A DNA stretch of 64,000 bases from Doris montereyensis (Eukaryota; Mollusca; Gastropoda; Nudibranchia; Dorididae), in contig JAXRKP010000357.1 in NCBI GenBank assembly GCA_037039925.1, positions 197,001 to 261,000 of the forward strand, written 5' to 3'. Position numbers and translations under genes: made by a program. Below, piece after piece: positions 30,120 to 57,744 of this stretch. Numbering within the stretch: the first letter of the stretch is position 1; each line of letters begins with the position of its first letter. The notes beneath the pieces were generated by a model that had not been told where the DNA came from, did not search any database, and was given only the letters and a program-made list of their open reading frames with translations.

Positions 30120-33100
30120 CTGTCCACTAGAGGCAGTGATCTCAGAATATTTGAAATTATTTCATGTGCATCAAACTGTATATATTGGGTTGGACTTCAA
30201 TCTTTCTATTTATGTAAACTTTCAAATTTGTTAAACAGATAAACAGAATTATGCATCTTCTTTTTAAAAATCTGATACTTTATCGAAACGTTTTCCTCGT
30301 TGTTGATCAGGCATCAAAATGTAGAAAAGTGGTACATGTATTGTGTAAACTCTGGACATATCGACTTAAGTAGGGCCACCACAACGGTAATGATGTTATT
30401 CATAGGACAAATTTGATAAAGAGAGGACAAAGATTTTCTTGCTTAGTATTAGTACGTGTACTATTATAGTATTATTAGTAATGTAGTCCTGAGCCTAAAT
30501 AAGTATGACATATTGTTTGATTTGTTCAAATTGGAAACATCTTTTTCCTGGAGAAGGGCGAGGGTGATAGAAGCCAGAGTAATGAAAGTGAAATACTCGC
30601 CTACAGCATGAAGTACCGTCATGGGAAATTACTATTATTCCGATAAGTTGAGGCCAATAAGTCAATACAAGCAGGCCCCTACAAGAGGAGAGACCACAGT
30701 ATCATGTGAAAATGCAGGATTTATTTATTCATATTTTATAAGGGACCACAAAAACATGTTGATAGACACAGAATGTCTCTTATAGGTATCAAAAGAAACA
30801 AAACAACCATTTAAAAGTAAAAGAAAATTAAGACACTTGAGATAACATTTTTTTTAGATTAATCTATTTCAAGGAGAAATTTTAATGCAACTCATAAATT
30901 TTCAAAAATCAATCATACGACCATTCTTTCTTTCTCCTTAAGTTTCACTTTCCTTTCAGTAAGTTTCAGTCATTGTTTCATTTGTCTCCCAACACATCTA
31001 TACAAAAATACATGAAAATGAAAAAGAAAACACATTGTCACGTATGTAGTGTGATTGTGAAATCAGACTTCAGTAAAACAAACAGATAAATTGTAAAAAA
31101 TCAATTTTCCTAATGTGTATGTTAGTAAAGAAAATAGAAGGATAATCTTAAGATAACACAATGCTGCCTGTTACAAACCACAAGTTTGACATTTTGACTT
31201 CATGTTGACATCATATTGTTGAGAAAAAGTGAAACCTGGCTTTAAAATACAGTTATTGTTCCCTAGAATGACAAATTCCATTGAGTTTGTGTATTGGTTC
31301 ATAAAAAGATTTTTGGTTGGGTTACAATTTTAAAATTTCTTTTAACGCCACAACTTAATTCATTTTGCTTTTATGTCAAATGAAACCTTATGTTTCTGTG
31401 AACAAATTATCTATGTATGCATGTGTATATTGGAGACCATGTATATTTTTACCCCTTTAGTTTGTATATAATATGTATGTGCAACTATGCATTTGTGTCC
31501 GTGTGTTATGCACATATGCACTGCAATGTCATTTCTCTATGGATATAATAAAGTCATCTTATGTCTTTACTATCAATGGTAATCACTGTACATGTACATG
31601 ACAGGGGTAATTGACAAAAACAAACATGTTATAGACAGTTTTGAATTTTAATATGAAGATGACTATTGAAGCATGTGATTATACAAGTTTAGAAAGGGAA
31701 TTGAATGCTTTAATAAATGACTTGCGTCATCAAATTCACTTTCAGGGTGAACTTTTAAATGTAATTGAAATGACCTTCACCTAACAGAATGCCTCATTAG
31801 AGCATCTTCCACTCCTCTTTTACTACACATAAAATGAAACTTTGAAAAAACTAAAACAGCCAAAAAGTAAGCTCTCTTAATTCTCCTTAGGAAAAGATTT
31901 TTCGAGTTCTGACAGAACAAGGAAAAACTTAAATTTTTGGTAATTTAAAAAATGTTTAGCCACGAACTAAATGACGTCCAAAGTTCACAACACATGAACA
32001 ATAATACTTTTTCACACAAAGGTATGGTCTAGAGTTTTTTTCTAAAAAACATGTACTGCTGCCCCACTAAAAAAGTATGAGGAAATCTGTAGCAATTCAA
32101 AACCAACTACTTTCTTCAGACTGTGCGAGAAAGTTGGAGAATAAGATCTACTTAGGTCTCCTTGGATGTCATGATGGGATCCCTGGAGGGCTCTTGTTGC
32201 TTGCCTATGCCCTTCAAGGAGTCACAGGGCATGATGATGATGTCATAATAAGTTTTGTATCATGATAAACTTTGATCATTTCTACTTTGTGTTTGTCCTA
32301 AATAAACTCATTTTCAAAACCAACATGCCCTGTTTTTATTTGTTTAACAAAGACCCATCTTGTTGTTTTTCATTACGTGGCCACATCAACGTTTGGATAC
32401 CTGCTTGCATTTGATGCCTTGACAAAATTGTCCCATCAGTCAAACCCAGCTGTCTGTCACTGTCACATTAAAATATCCCAACAATTTCACTTTTTCTCTC
32501 TCCACAAAACAAAATTTTTTCCCTAGAAAATATTAAAAGCTGTAAAGAATGACCTGAGGACAGTCTTAACCCTTTGAACCCTGATGTATTGAGGTTAAAA
32601 ATTCCCTTGACCTGGCTCACTGAGGATTTTTCCACCTGAACAAACCTCTTCTCACAAATGATACAAGAGAACAATACAGGACAAAAACAAGGCAAATTTT
32701 ATGATTCCAACACGTCACAGTATGACATACTTTCAATTCAATACCAATATCCATCCTTTGCCTATATCTACATCAAACATTTTCTTTAGCCTCACCATTT
32801 GTACAAACTGCCATATCCCCTAGTTAGGGAAAATGTGACGCTATCCTCCCTTCACCAGTTCACAGTGTCTCTGTCTTTAGCGGCATCTCTGTATTTAATT
32901 GTGGAAGAGCAACACTGTTTGATTGGTGTCTTGGGTTCAATTGGTTAAATTATAGTTACACAAAAAGGGGGCGTGACCATCGTTCACCGGTGATCCAAAT
33001 TCCTTGTTTGCGAGTTAGGGTTAAAGTAAAAATTTTCTTCCATTTTTCATGACTTATTCAGTGTTTCATATTAATTCCTTTATGAGAATAAAACGCTCTT

Positions 33101-33314
33101 ACCTAGATCTATATGCAGTTATAAATCTGATTCATGCACTTTTGTAGATTCAAACTGATTTATCTTTATAAAATATTTGCGTAAATGATATTAATTTTAA
33201 TTCTGTATCTGTTACATAATCTGAAATGAAAGATATCAAAACAGGCATTGTGAACACATAAAAAAACAACCCAACAAAACAACAAGATCTATGAAACATA
33301 TTTCTTTCATAAAA
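30120..33314. other. Intergenic / 3'UTR stretch between the HMG-like gene and ZMAT2
   Basis: No further exon was recognised. The ZMAT2 3'UTR should occupy the right end; minus-strand AATAAA candidates include 32335-32340. The short plus frame at 32077-32265 resembles no family I know. Confidence 0.45.
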
Positions 33315-47454
<14,140 letters not shown>

Positions 47455-48680
47455 CTTGACTTGTGAAATGTGATGATTTGCTTGCTTGGCTTGGCTCTCA
47501 CTCTCGTCTAAACCTTGAACAAATTTTGATCTTTTATTAACCAGGGAAATCTTTTGTGATGAAGGACAAATTGAGTTTCGCTGAGCAACACAAAAGCCTT
47601 GGCACAGGCCTTCGCCGTAGGCCTATCGTTTGTGCCCTTTGTGCCCCAAATAAACAAGAGAGACTGATCACTGGATTGGTTCTCTCGTGTGTCGCAATAA
47701 TTTGAAAGCTGCTTAATCCACACACAAAAATAATTAAGTTAAAGCAAAAAATAAAAATAGAATTTACTTCCTTTTATTATTAATCTGAGTGGATCCATAA
47801 GGGAGATCATGTTTACCATTGGTAAACGATAAACATTTATCAGTATATACATGTACATGTATTACAGGTATTATACGACAAACTACACCTTTTTTGTGTA
47901 AAAGAAAGATCGTCTCAAAGTTATCTCTGAATTTCTTCTCTTTCCTCTTCTTCTTCTTCTTCTCCTCCTCCTTCTTCTTCTTCTACATGATAATAATAAT
48001 AACTGACCAACTCAACTCTTGAGTATTAGTAGTATTACTGTCAGCGCGCATATTTTAATTTTTTAACCCAAAAATATTAATTCAATTTTGGTTTTAAGGA
48101 AACATGTTCTTTTGCGTCTCCAAACCAGATTTAATTATAAACTAATGCTTTATTTTGTTGAAACATAAAGAGGCACCCTTCACACAACAATGTTTTGTTT
48201 AGTTTTGGGCTTATTTATTGTAGTCTTTCAGAGGGTTTCCTTGGAAGTGACGGTATGGCAAGTGTGAACTTCTTTGATACATTATTAGGAAAGTCAACTG
48301 ATTCCAAATTGGATCAGCTTAGATTTAAATAAAGAGTCCTAGATCAGGTTGTAAATTATACAATGTAAGCTTATATAGACACGGCGTAGTCTCATCGTCA
48401 CACATTGAAAGTCAGTGAGTCACCAGCAATCTTTCTTATTACGCTGATAGTGATACAATACAGTTATGTAACAAAGGCTCAACGCAGTCAAATTAAAGAA
48501 ATAGCACTGAAGATTGAAGATTTCAAAGAAAAATAAATCACTTTAAAATCAAAATTTGATGAACCGAATCAAAATCATGAGTGCTGACACAAATACTCAG
48601 TGATTGAAAAAGTTATGAAGAAGAAGAAGGTGGAGGAGGAGGAAGAGAGTGAGAAGTAGGTGATGATTAAGTACTCTTTG
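47455..48680. other. ZMAT2 upstream region, no gene recognised
   Basis: The ZMAT2 promoter should lie just right of 47454. A TTC-rich tract occupies 47946-47986. No divergent gene is seen on the plus strand. Confidence 0.4.
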
Positions 48681-48759
48681 CAGGCCTACAGGACAAATTC
48701 CACCAAGATGTTGAATCGCCTTGAACTTGAACTGAAAACATTCATTGAAAAAAGGCATT

Positions 48760-48985
48760 GAAGAAATGGGTGACTGCGCATGTTCGTCAAATCACATGGA
48801 CTGGAAGTAATGAAAGGGTGTATCAGATATTTGTGTATTTGATTGAAGTGTACTCCACCTTGCACACCGCTCGCAGAGTGGAAAAAACTTATTTGTTTAA
48901 TTGAAATGTACCTGTCCGCCATAAGCGGTGTTCTCATGGTGAATTTAGAGCAAATAGTTAGATGAAAGATAAGTGGCCGAGTTAG
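48760..48985 (+). repeat. Interspersed repeat with GTCCGCCAT / GGTGAATTTAGAG block, copy 1
   Basis: Contains ATGGGTGACTGCGCATGTTC, TTTAATTGAAATGTACCTGT, CCGCCAT and GGTGAATTTAGAGCAAATAG. Parallel blocks lie at 49690-49915, 54775-54855 and 57745-57830. Confidence 0.65.
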
Positions 48986-49212
48986 TTACACTAAGTTACA
49001 GGAGCTGAGTAGGACTTACCACGGGAGTATTTGCCAACTGCCCACAGGGTGAGTTGAAAAGGCAAGATGGAAGAGATGTAAAATAGAGAAATATAATTTA
49101 GTACGTATTACGTGTACCGGTATGGATGGAGCTGTAGAAGTAGAAGTGGCTCAATAATGTTATAATAACATAGGCACCAGTAGTATCTCACAACCTATAA
49201 CCTAAAGGAATC

Positions 49213-49590
49213 TTCAGGGGGACTCAGCGATCCAGGCGCAAGGTTTCCCAGCCTCTCGACCAAAAGATCGTTGGTTCGTTCCCGACAGGTCGACATTTTT
49301 TCTCCAGTTTTGTTGTTTTTTGTTTGTTGGTTTGTTTTGGATTTTTAGTTTGTTGTTGATAGTAAAATCCATCCTCTGGTCCAGGCAGATGGATCGACAC
49401 CTAGTCTAGTCACATCAGAGACGGACGATAAAAAGGAGGTTCCATGTGCAGATCACAACACTTTGTGTACATAATGTATGTTGAAGATCCTTTGGCTCTT
49501 TGCAATTTAATCTGGACAAACAATTTTTTTAAATCCTACCAAAAACAATGAGATCATGCTAGTCGTGGATTTGGATGAAATCAAATCAAA
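49213..49590 (+). mobile_element. tRNA-headed SINE-like element, copy 3 of the GTGCAGATCACAACAC family
   Basis: A tRNA-like head (GACTCAGCGATCCAGGCGCA, later GATCGTTGGTTCGTTCCC as B box) is followed by a T/G-rich linker and then the body shared with 1745-1997 (CATGTGCAGATCACAACACT, GAAGATCC) and an ATCAAATCAAA tail. This copy links the body to a Pol III promoter, so the family is a SINE. Confidence 0.65.
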
Positions 49591-49689
49591 ACGCGATTGT
49601 ATTGTTAGCCATCCTCTTTGCACAACTGCATGGCAAATCCTATTGATTCTTATTCAACTGAAGACATTTGATTAATTGAGATGGGGTTA

Positions 49690-49915
49690 CGTTTGAGCGG
49701 ATGGGTGACTACGCGCATGTTTTTCAAATCTCGTTGGAAGTTGGAAGTACATCAGTATATTATATTATGTACCGGTACATGTGCATGCATATGGCGTGTC
49801 GGATTATTTGTTTGTTTGATCGAAATTTACTGTCCACCATATACACCGATCAGAGTACAGGGTGAATTCAGAGGAAATAGCAAAATGAAAGACTTGTGAA
49901 TTAGAGAAAGATAAT
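49690..49915 (+). repeat. Interspersed repeat with GTCCACCAT / GGTGAATTCAGAG block, copy 2
   Basis: Contains GATGGGTGACTACGCGCATG, TTTGTTTGATCGAAATTTAC, TGTCCACCAT and GGTGAATTCAGAGGAAATAG, in the same order as 48760-48985. Confidence 0.65.
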
Positions 49916-50109
49916 ACATGTATACCGGTAGTTGGTAGTTCAGACTGGATGGAACTATAGAAGTGACTCAATTGTAGGTCATTACGGTAATAATAACATC
50001 AACAACATAGGCAATATCTCACAACCTACGACATTATAAGTGAATCTTGAAAACAGATTATGTACACAGTACATGTACCTTCCCTCAGCTCTTTCAAGTT
50101 CAAAGCTGC

Positions 50110-50245
50110 TACAGCCTATAAAAACACAAGCTTATCTCAGTTTCTGTAGCATGGAGCCGAACATGCACAATGCCTGCTGTACAGCATGATTGCTAGTCTG
50201 CCGTGTTTTTACATCCCAGCTGAAGCCGGTGTAACTGTGTATAAA
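50110..50245 (-). mobile_element. Partial SINE (family 1)
   Basis: Contains GCTTATCTCAGTTTCTGTAG, then GCATGG and CTAGTCTGCCGTGTTTTTAC, worn versions of the family-1 3' blocks. The tRNA head is absent. Confidence 0.5.
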
Positions 50246-50992
50246 GGGAGGGAACCCATATTCATCCATGTACAATGATGATAGTACATAGTACATGTAT
50301 TATCCACGACTCCAGTGACAACTTCGATCAAAGACAACGCAGTGCTGGCAGGCGCCCATTCCGAGCCGTTCCAGTTCCAGTCTCCCTCCCTGTCCCCGTT
50401 AACCCCGATACAGGCTAAAAGATGTGGAAGTTGATATCACATACGTCATAGGCAGTTACTACTTATTAGTATTACTAGCATGATCCAGCATCATACTCAC
50501 TGTAGTATTGCTATACCACAGAAAGTAGCACCGTTGGCCCTAGGCCTAAATGATGCAGGCTAGTAAAAACAAGGACCAATCCAACGCTTCCTTCTTATTA
50601 TTACATTGTTTTTATGTATTGTTTGAGCTTTTCACTTCAATAAGAAAATTTCCCCTTGATACTATTGATAGACTACGGTGTGCCATGGTGCAATTCTGTC
50701 GGCACAAAATCCAGTTGCAGTTGCAGCTGTGGAGGAAACCGGTGGATGCCGTTCTAAGCACGTGCATTTTAAATTAGATTCTTGTATAGAGATTAAAACA
50801 GAGGTTGAAAAAAGTCCCGTTGCAACCGAGATCCCATTGTATCGATGCCGTTGTCAGTGACCTCCACTGTAAACTGTAAAGACATGACATTGAAATTCTG
50901 TTGAAACAAAGACGAGACAGATACAAAGGAATAGACGGAAGAAAATCTTTGGGCACCAATAAATAGAATCCATGAAAAAGAAAGCGCATTAC

Positions 50993-51123
50993 CATTACTA
51001 CTAGATGTAATGTAACCATTACTACTAGATGTACCATTACTACTAGATGTAACCAACTACGTTACCATTACTACTAGATGTAACCAACTACGTTACCATT
51101 ACTACTAGATGTAACCAACTACG
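50993..51123. repeat. Short tandem repeat, ACTACTAGATGTAACC units
   Basis: Five ACCATTACTACTAGATGTA cores; the last three belong to a 38-bp-scale unit with ACCAACTACGTT. Confidence 0.9.
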
Positions 51124-51833
51124 TGTCTATTCATTTGTATGATTAAATGACTTGACTTTGTTTCTACAGTTCAATATCACCAGTTGATGTCATTATTCTT
51201 TAGAAATTTCATTAAGTACTGCTGCTGTTTGCACTTTGGAGTTAGTTTGGATTGCACCAAATCCCCAAAGTTCCAGATGAATGTTTTGTTCGGAAAGCCC
51301 GTGCCAGCAAATTGCTTCGAAACAAACTTGCACACATCCATTCACATAAGACTTATCATATAATATTACAAATGCAATACTATTAAATTCAAATATACCA
51401 CACCAATAAGGTAAGCAAAACAAACCACATAGCAGACTCAGACGTAACAAGAAATTCCAAGGATGTAATTTTTCACATCTGTTTGATTATTCATCATCCA
51501 TGCCTTCCACTAGTGTAGTACTGATCTTTGGGTTGGGAAACTTGAATTATACTACTTCTTATACACAGGCATATCTATAACTTGTCAAAGTATGGGTCAC
51601 ATGCATGTCTTATTATATTAAAGAACTACTTGGCCCATTTTCGAATTGATTGGATAAGGTGCCAGTGCTATCGAATTTGGTCACTGGATTTGATTTGCCC
51701 ACATTCACAACTAAGGTGATCTCAGGATGTCACAGGATCTTGGAGTGGTTGCCACACTTGCTTCTTTTTCTTCTTTATAACAACTCGCCAACTCAATTCT
51801 TGAGTACCGGTATCACCATTACTGTCATGTGAA

Positions 51834-52115
51834 TGGTGTCAATGGCTGAGTGGTTTGGGTGCCGGACATGGGATCATGAGGTACTGGGCTCAAATCCTAG
51901 CAAAGCTAGATCTGTCGTGGTGTTCCTTGGGAAAGACATTTTACATAAGTCACATAACAATAACACCCACTCGACCCAGTTGCAAATGGGTACATAGCAA
52001 GCGGCAGCTTGGGAGTAAAATCCTGCGGCAGATTAGGCTCCTGTTCAGGAGATGATTATCACATGTACATGTGTTATCTGTTCTACTTCACGTTACAGAA
52101 ATCGGGATACACCTC
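51834..52115 (+). mobile_element. tRNA-derived SINE (family 1), plus strand
   Basis: Head: TCAATGGCTGAGTGGTTTGG (A box) and GGGCTCAAATCCT (B box, 51886-51898), followed by CCTTGGGAAAGACATTTTAC, CACCCACTCGACCCAGTTGC, GGGAGTAAAATCCTGCGGCA and the GTTCTACTTCACGTTACAGA end. The best copy for reading the family in its own direction. Confidence 0.85.
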
Positions 52116-52129
52116 ATAATATCATTGAA

Positions 52130-53585
52130 TTTGAAGGAACTTTAAACTTCACTGCCGTCAATGTCAATAATGTCATGTGAAGATATCCTGGCCAATATTG
52201 ATTTGTCAATACCATGATTGAAACTCATGATCCAATATTGATTTGCACAAGTACAAGAATCAGAACTATCGCCTCGATTTAAATCACGCAAAAGGAGGCA
52301 AGGTTACTTTGCACAATTGATACAAGTACCCCATCCACCAATCAGAACAAGATAACAAGTAAAAGAGTAAAACGAAAGGAATGAAGAGGTACACAAAATA
52401 GAAAAACCAAAGACTACTAAGAGGGAAGAGACAGGACAGAACAGAGAAATGTTCAGGTTGCCCATCCTTCATTTTAAAGACAATAATTTGACTTATAACC
52501 CTTATGTGAAGTCTTGTTTCCACCTGAGCTGTTTCATAGGTTGTCCTCCTAGTGATGTATTTTCTTTCTGTTCTGTTTCCCGCTTTGTGTCAAAGTTCTT
52601 ATAGTACAGGTCCGAAATGTGTCTTTGATTCACATTCTTTTCAAGTCGTGCATTACAGCCTTGACGATTGAAGTCGTTTCTTAAGAAGGAATGAAACATA
52701 AAGGCAGGCAGAAGACGACAATGAAGCAATTTAAAGAATTTAGTTTAATTGTAATTTTTTGCGCTGATTGATTTCTCTGTCCTGTCAAGTCTTTATCTTT
52801 TATACTTTGATTTCTACTTCATGCTCCTCTTCATAAACTGTCAGCTTACTGCAAGCAACTTCCTTTTCATCTGTTATATATATTTGTACTATATAATAAT
52901 ACTAATTAGTAATTTTAATAATACACATGTTGGCTAGCAAAAGTGAACTATTCATGCATGTCATCACTTTAAAAACAACACACTGACAAAATACAGATAA
53001 CAAAAAAAGACAAATAAAAAACGCACACATTGGGTTACAGTTACACAATGGGGGTAGGGCATCATAATTTGCATATATGTTGTTAGACTTCAACTGAGAA
53101 ACAATGAAATGAAAGTGAAACAGTGACTATGTTTTCAACTTGACAGAAAAAAAAGAAGAAAATATGAGATAGAAATTCTCATGGTAAGTATTCATTTTAT
53201 TCAATACTGAAGAGGCATCCAGTAAAAATCATCCTGGTAAGCCATATCTCCATCAAAGACTTTGTATTTGCATTTAATAATTTAATTCATTAATAAAATA
53301 CACAAGATTGAGCATAAAATCTTCAAAGCACTAGTAGAAGGGTCACTAGTTAAGTGTCCAAAATTGGGTAGAACTACATGTAGTATCTTTCACACCACAT
53401 ACAGCATCCTCTTTTGGAATTTCCAAAAGTTACATCACTGTGAGTTAATTATGGTGCGTAAATAGGTGAATTTGTGATGCCACATCACAACGGCTACAAT
53501 ACCCACAATGGAGCTCAGTCAACTTTCGCATAATTTAATTTATTTGCTCCATCAAAATCTAAAATATATTACTGGTTTAGTGAGT
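52130..53585. other. Non-coding stretch, nothing recognised
   Basis: No exon or family assigned. 52350-52395 resembles the AAGTAAAAGAGTAAAA end of the repeat at 57745-57830. Confidence 0.4.
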
Positions 53586-53589
53586 CTAA

Positions 53590-54478
53590 AAAAAAGGCTG
53601 GTGATCCCTCGAAGATGATGACTGAGAAGGCAGACCATTAAGTGCTGTTATTGAAAAGTCAGTGTCTGCCATAAAAGTTATGATCGAGAATGATGCATGA
53701 ATAACCTATCATGAGATAGAGCATTCTTTGTGCGTTTCATCACCCAGTGTCTGATTCCTGAAAGATACTGCACAAATGCCTACATGTTCACAAAGTGTCA
53801 GCTTGATGGGTGCCATATCAATTCAATGATGAACACAAACAACATTTTGCTCCACTACGCTTCAACGAAGATCAATCTAGAAATATTGAAAACATCGTGA
53901 CTGGTAATGAAACATAAGGTTATATAAATGACCCTGAAACAAAGCGTCAAGCTGAAGTATGGCTCTTTCCTGGCGAGACCCATCCTCTGAAATTCAAAAC
54001 ATCCCAAAGTGATGGAAAGCAAATGGTGGCCAGTTTTTTCACCTCAAAAGACCACACAGACATGGTACTCCTCCGAGTAGTCCGAGACAGGCACACAGTC
54101 AGTTCAGATTGGTATGTAAACCACTGTACTGTATACTAACAGTTTTGGAGAACTGGAGACAATGCCATCTAAAGACGGCAGAAAGGACTTGTTAAGGCAC
54201 CATGACATTGACAACACCAGTGCTCACATAGTCATTGCGACAGTGCAGTTCTTGACCAAAAACAATGTTCAAATTTTAATTATAAATCCTCCATATTTTC
54301 CCAACCTAGCACCTTGTAACTTCTTCTTGTTCCCATATGTCAAAGAAAAACTTTGTGGGATCAACTTTCAGAATTCTGAAGACGGTGTAAGGGTTTTTAA
54401 AGGTGAAATTTCAGCAATACCCTCAGAAATGTGGCAGACCTGCTTTGACTTTTGGTTCAGGCGAATGCAACTTTAGAT
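53590..54478 (+). pseudogene. Decayed mariner-family transposase
   Basis: Reading across frameshifts gives HKVSA-WVP, RFNEDQSRNIENIVTGNETY, NDPETKRQAEVWLFPGETHP, KQMVASFFTSKDHTDMV and SSDWYVNHC, then an open 104-codon 3' part (54162-54476) with RHHDIDNTSAH, FLTKNNVQIL, PPYFPNLAPCNFFLFP, VKEKLCGINFQNSED and SAIPSEMWQTCFDFWFRRMQ. These are the ordered motifs of mariner (D,D34D) transposases. The first and third catalytic Asp are Asn here (TGNET, CNFFLF). Stops and frameshifts make it inactive. Terminal repeats were not identified. Confidence 0.9.
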
Positions 54479-54489
54479 ACTGATACTTT

Positions 54490-55435
54490 GTGAACATTTA
54501 AATTATTCATTATTCCTTCTATTCCATTCCGGATATTTAACTAGTGACTCTTGTATAGCAGGTAATAAGAAATTTTCAAATTTCAGCACACATGATAAAT
54601 TTAACAAATCTTGTTTTACTTTGGTTGTTAATATTGTACAAAACACTGCTTTGTGACATGTTTAACAAAAAACTGAAAATTTATCATCAACTATTCAGAG
54701 ACAAAGAGATTCTCATCATTACTGGAAACCAAAGATTGTTCCCTTCCCTTTCCTTATTAGGGGCGGGAGGATTATGCTTTTCTTGTTTGTTTCATTTAAA
54801 TTTACCCCATCACCATTGCGGTGATCTCAGGGTGAACTTAGGGGAAACAGAAGGATTATGCAGGGCTCTTACTACAGCACCTCGATTTCATATAAAAATT
54901 ACATATAAAATAAAATATGGCATTTTACAAGTCTGCCAAGTGGGTAAATATGATGAAACTACTTATCAAATGATAGCATAAATAGCAAGCAATTTGAAAA
55001 TACATGTAGATCTATTTTCTTTTTGTTTTAGACAATAGCATATTTTTAACATAACTTGAAATTGGAAGTAATCTCCTTAAAATCTTTCTCGCAATCAACC
55101 GAGTTTACAAAAAACGTAAGGGACTTGAGGGTAAACTTCCCAAGACTCTTAAAGATAACTACTTGATCTAGCACCACTAGGTTTCTAGGTATATCCCGCT
55201 TTGGTAGCGGCAGGGAGAACCAGGGAGCCATAAATCACATTGGATGCCTAGCCATAACATCTACATATGGTTCCAGTGGGTATGTTGATTGGTGGATGAC
55301 ACTAAACCTTTACATTATCTGTTATTACATGTAGGGGTGTTAATATGACACCCCCCCCACCCCCAAATTACATAATAAATAATATCATCATTTTGAAAGA
55401 AAATGTTCATATAGCATTGTCATGCTATTTATTTA
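54490..55435. other. Non-coding stretch with a repeat fragment
   Basis: Holds a copy (54775-54855) of the GGTGATCTCAGGGTGAA repeat inside an open but motif-free frame. A C run lies near 55353-55367. No exon recognised. Confidence 0.45.
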
Positions 55436-55438
55436 TAC

Positions 55439-55457
55439 AGAGAGAGAGAGAGAGTGT

Positions 55458-55556
<99 letters not shown>

Positions 55557-55570
55557 GGAGGAGAGAGAGG

Positions 55571-55604
<34 letters not shown>

Positions 55605-55643
55605 AGAGGGGAGAGAGAGAGAGAGAGAGAGAGATAGAGGGGG

Positions 55644-55728
<85 letters not shown>

Positions 55729-55733
55729 AGAGA
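55439..55733. repeat. (GA)n microsatellite, ~295 bp, interrupted
   Basis: GA repeats with GGAGG, AAGAGGGG and GGGGGG interruptions. The longest simple array in the window. Confidence 0.97.
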
Positions 55734-55739
55734 AAGAAA

Positions 55740-57020
55740 AAGAGACATACAGACAGGGATATTTAGAGACTAAAAAACACAGAGAGGGAGTAGGGAGACA
55801 GAGAGTTTTCAAGGCTTGTTAACCCTTTGGTTGCTAACTTTACTTTTTAAGTAACTTCGACTTAAGTCGAAAATTTCTGGTGGAGCTTTGGTTGTGATGT
55901 CTGAATTAAGTTGAAATTATGACACCGCCCAGAAAACATGGGATTACTTAATTGTTATTTCCCTGTATCCAAAGATCCCTAAACCAACTTTGAATTTATT
56001 GTACGATGAAATCGCTCGGTTACTCGATCTACAGTTGATTTTATCTTAAAATTTAAATAAGAACAATGGAATCAGCTGACACCACAGATTTTTGTTTGTT
56101 TATTTCAATAGTTTCGTTGAAATTTATCCCGTCCACCATCGTGTATTGACTGACTCTGCCTAAAAAAGAAGTGTGGCAGGGGCAGGGGTGATGCCGATGA
56201 ATCTCTTGCATCATGATGGGATTGGAATTACCTAGAAAAACCAGAAACTAGTCATCCATGTGAATGTGAGTGGCTGTTAGATTGTGCTGAACAGTGACAG
56301 TTTTCAAATTGTGGTAATGCCACCCACCCACCCACCCCCAAGTGTCATTGTTATGTGTTTCAGTATATAGTCATAGTAATAAAACTTGTGTATTCATGGA
56401 ACATATCATGAAAATTAATATCACTAAATTAATTCTTTCAACTGGGGTTGTCTATATATTATAACATTATGATAAAAAAAATGTCAATGAGGGCTCAAAG
56501 TTCATACCAGTATTTTTTTAGAACAAAAAAACCCAGGTGAAATTTGCATATATGCATGAGAAAATCCAATATGGCACTCTTGATCATATGACCTCATTTG
56601 CATATTTGACAGTAAATAATTAATGTTCATCCATTTCCCCTGCCATCCTCCAAATATCATTCACCTAGCTTGCATGCTTATCCAGACATTGTTTTTTTCT
56701 TTCAACTTTACCCTTTTTTTGCCAATTTTCTTACCAAACCTTTAGCAATGGGGATATTATTATTATTAATATCGTATTGGGCCTTATAGAGCTTAGCAAC
56801 CAAAGTGTTAAAGTGCATGTAATGTATTATGTGTATAGAAGGGGTAAAGGAAATGTGGTATTTTTATTTTTTACACATGAAAGAAAGATTACAATCTGTA
56901 ATGACAAAAAAATTAATGTATTTTAAAAAAATTCACAATACAGCCTCCTAAACGCTTGCCTGCTTTTCTTAAAATTTCAATTCTGTTATTTTAAGCAGAT
57001 AAATCGATTACCCATAATAT
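55740..57020. other. Non-coding stretch, 3' side of the RNF14-like exon
   Basis: No exon recognised. Contains a worn TTCGTTGAAATTTATCCCGT / CCACCATCG repeat block near 56110-56150 and an ACCCACCCACCCACC tract near 56322-56336. Confidence 0.4.
56863..56868 (-). terminator. Poly(A) signal AATAAA for the RNF14-like exon
   Basis: Minus-strand AATAAA 157 bases after the stop of the 57025-57216 exon. Confidence 0.45.
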
Positions 57021-57024
57021 GAAC

Positions 57025-57216
57025 CTAAACATCATCAAAGCGACCATCAACATCAATATCTGGTTCTGTCAACAATCCTTCAAATAGACGACCAAAACAT
57101 GAACCAGGAACATTGAAATGTAAATATGGATTTCGACTGGGAAGATTGCCGCCACACAGCCAGCACACACCTGCACCACAGAAAGGACATTTCAATCTGT
57201 TGCACCCAGTTCTTTT
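57025..57216 (-). CDS. RNF14-like RBR E3 ubiquitin ligase, terminal exon (RING2)
   Basis: Last exon of an RNF14/ARA54-type RING-between-RING ligase, which moves ubiquitin through a RING2 cysteine. A strong acceptor (TTTCTTTCTCTTTCCCACAATCCAG) opens 63 codons: KRTGCNRLKCPFCGAG, VCWLCGGNLPSRNPYLHFNV, PGSCFGRLFEGL and an acidic end DIDVDGRFDDV, stop TAG at 57025. GC at residues 4-5 is the position of the catalytic Cys in RBR ligases (parkin C431). KC, FC, CW and LC supply the remaining zinc ligands. NPY.HFN.PGS.CF.RLF is diagnostic for RNF14. The RWD, RING1 and IBR exons were not found between here and 64000, so they are either right of the window or shared with the exon at 63826-63999. Confidence 0.85.
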   Translation of the reverse strand, partial: KRTGCNRLKCPFCGAGVCWLCGGNLPSRNPYLHFNVPGSCFGRLFEGLLTEPDIDVDGRFDDV

Positions 57217-57510
57217 CTGGATTGTGGGAAAGAGAAAGAAAATGACAAGGGAGCGTGAGAAAAACATTTCTTTTATAAAGTGGAAAATCAATATGACATG
57301 TCAGGTCCTGTAATTTTCACTATATTGGAAGATAAAAATGTTTTCTTTCAGTGTCAGAGAAATGGTTATGCCATAATTAAATACAAAATGTACATGTATT
57401 GGTTTTTATACAGGTTTAAGTCTACAGTACAGACCCAGAAGAGAGTTTTAGTTTAAGGATTTGAGATAGAGAATATAAAAAAAAAGAAAGTTAAAGAGTG
57501 TGAGTGAAAG

Positions 57511-57621
<111 letters not shown>

Positions 57622-57744
57622 GAGAGACAGAGAGAGGACAGACAGACAGATAGACAGGACATAGAGAGGCAGAGACAGAGAGGGAGGAAGAGAGAGAAAT
57701 AAACAAAGAGAGAGAGGGGAGGGACAGAGAGAAGAGAGAGAGAC

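Noticed and set aside
54592..54981. 129-residue plus frame
   Set aside because: Contains a dispersed repeat block and no recognisable motif; no splice context.
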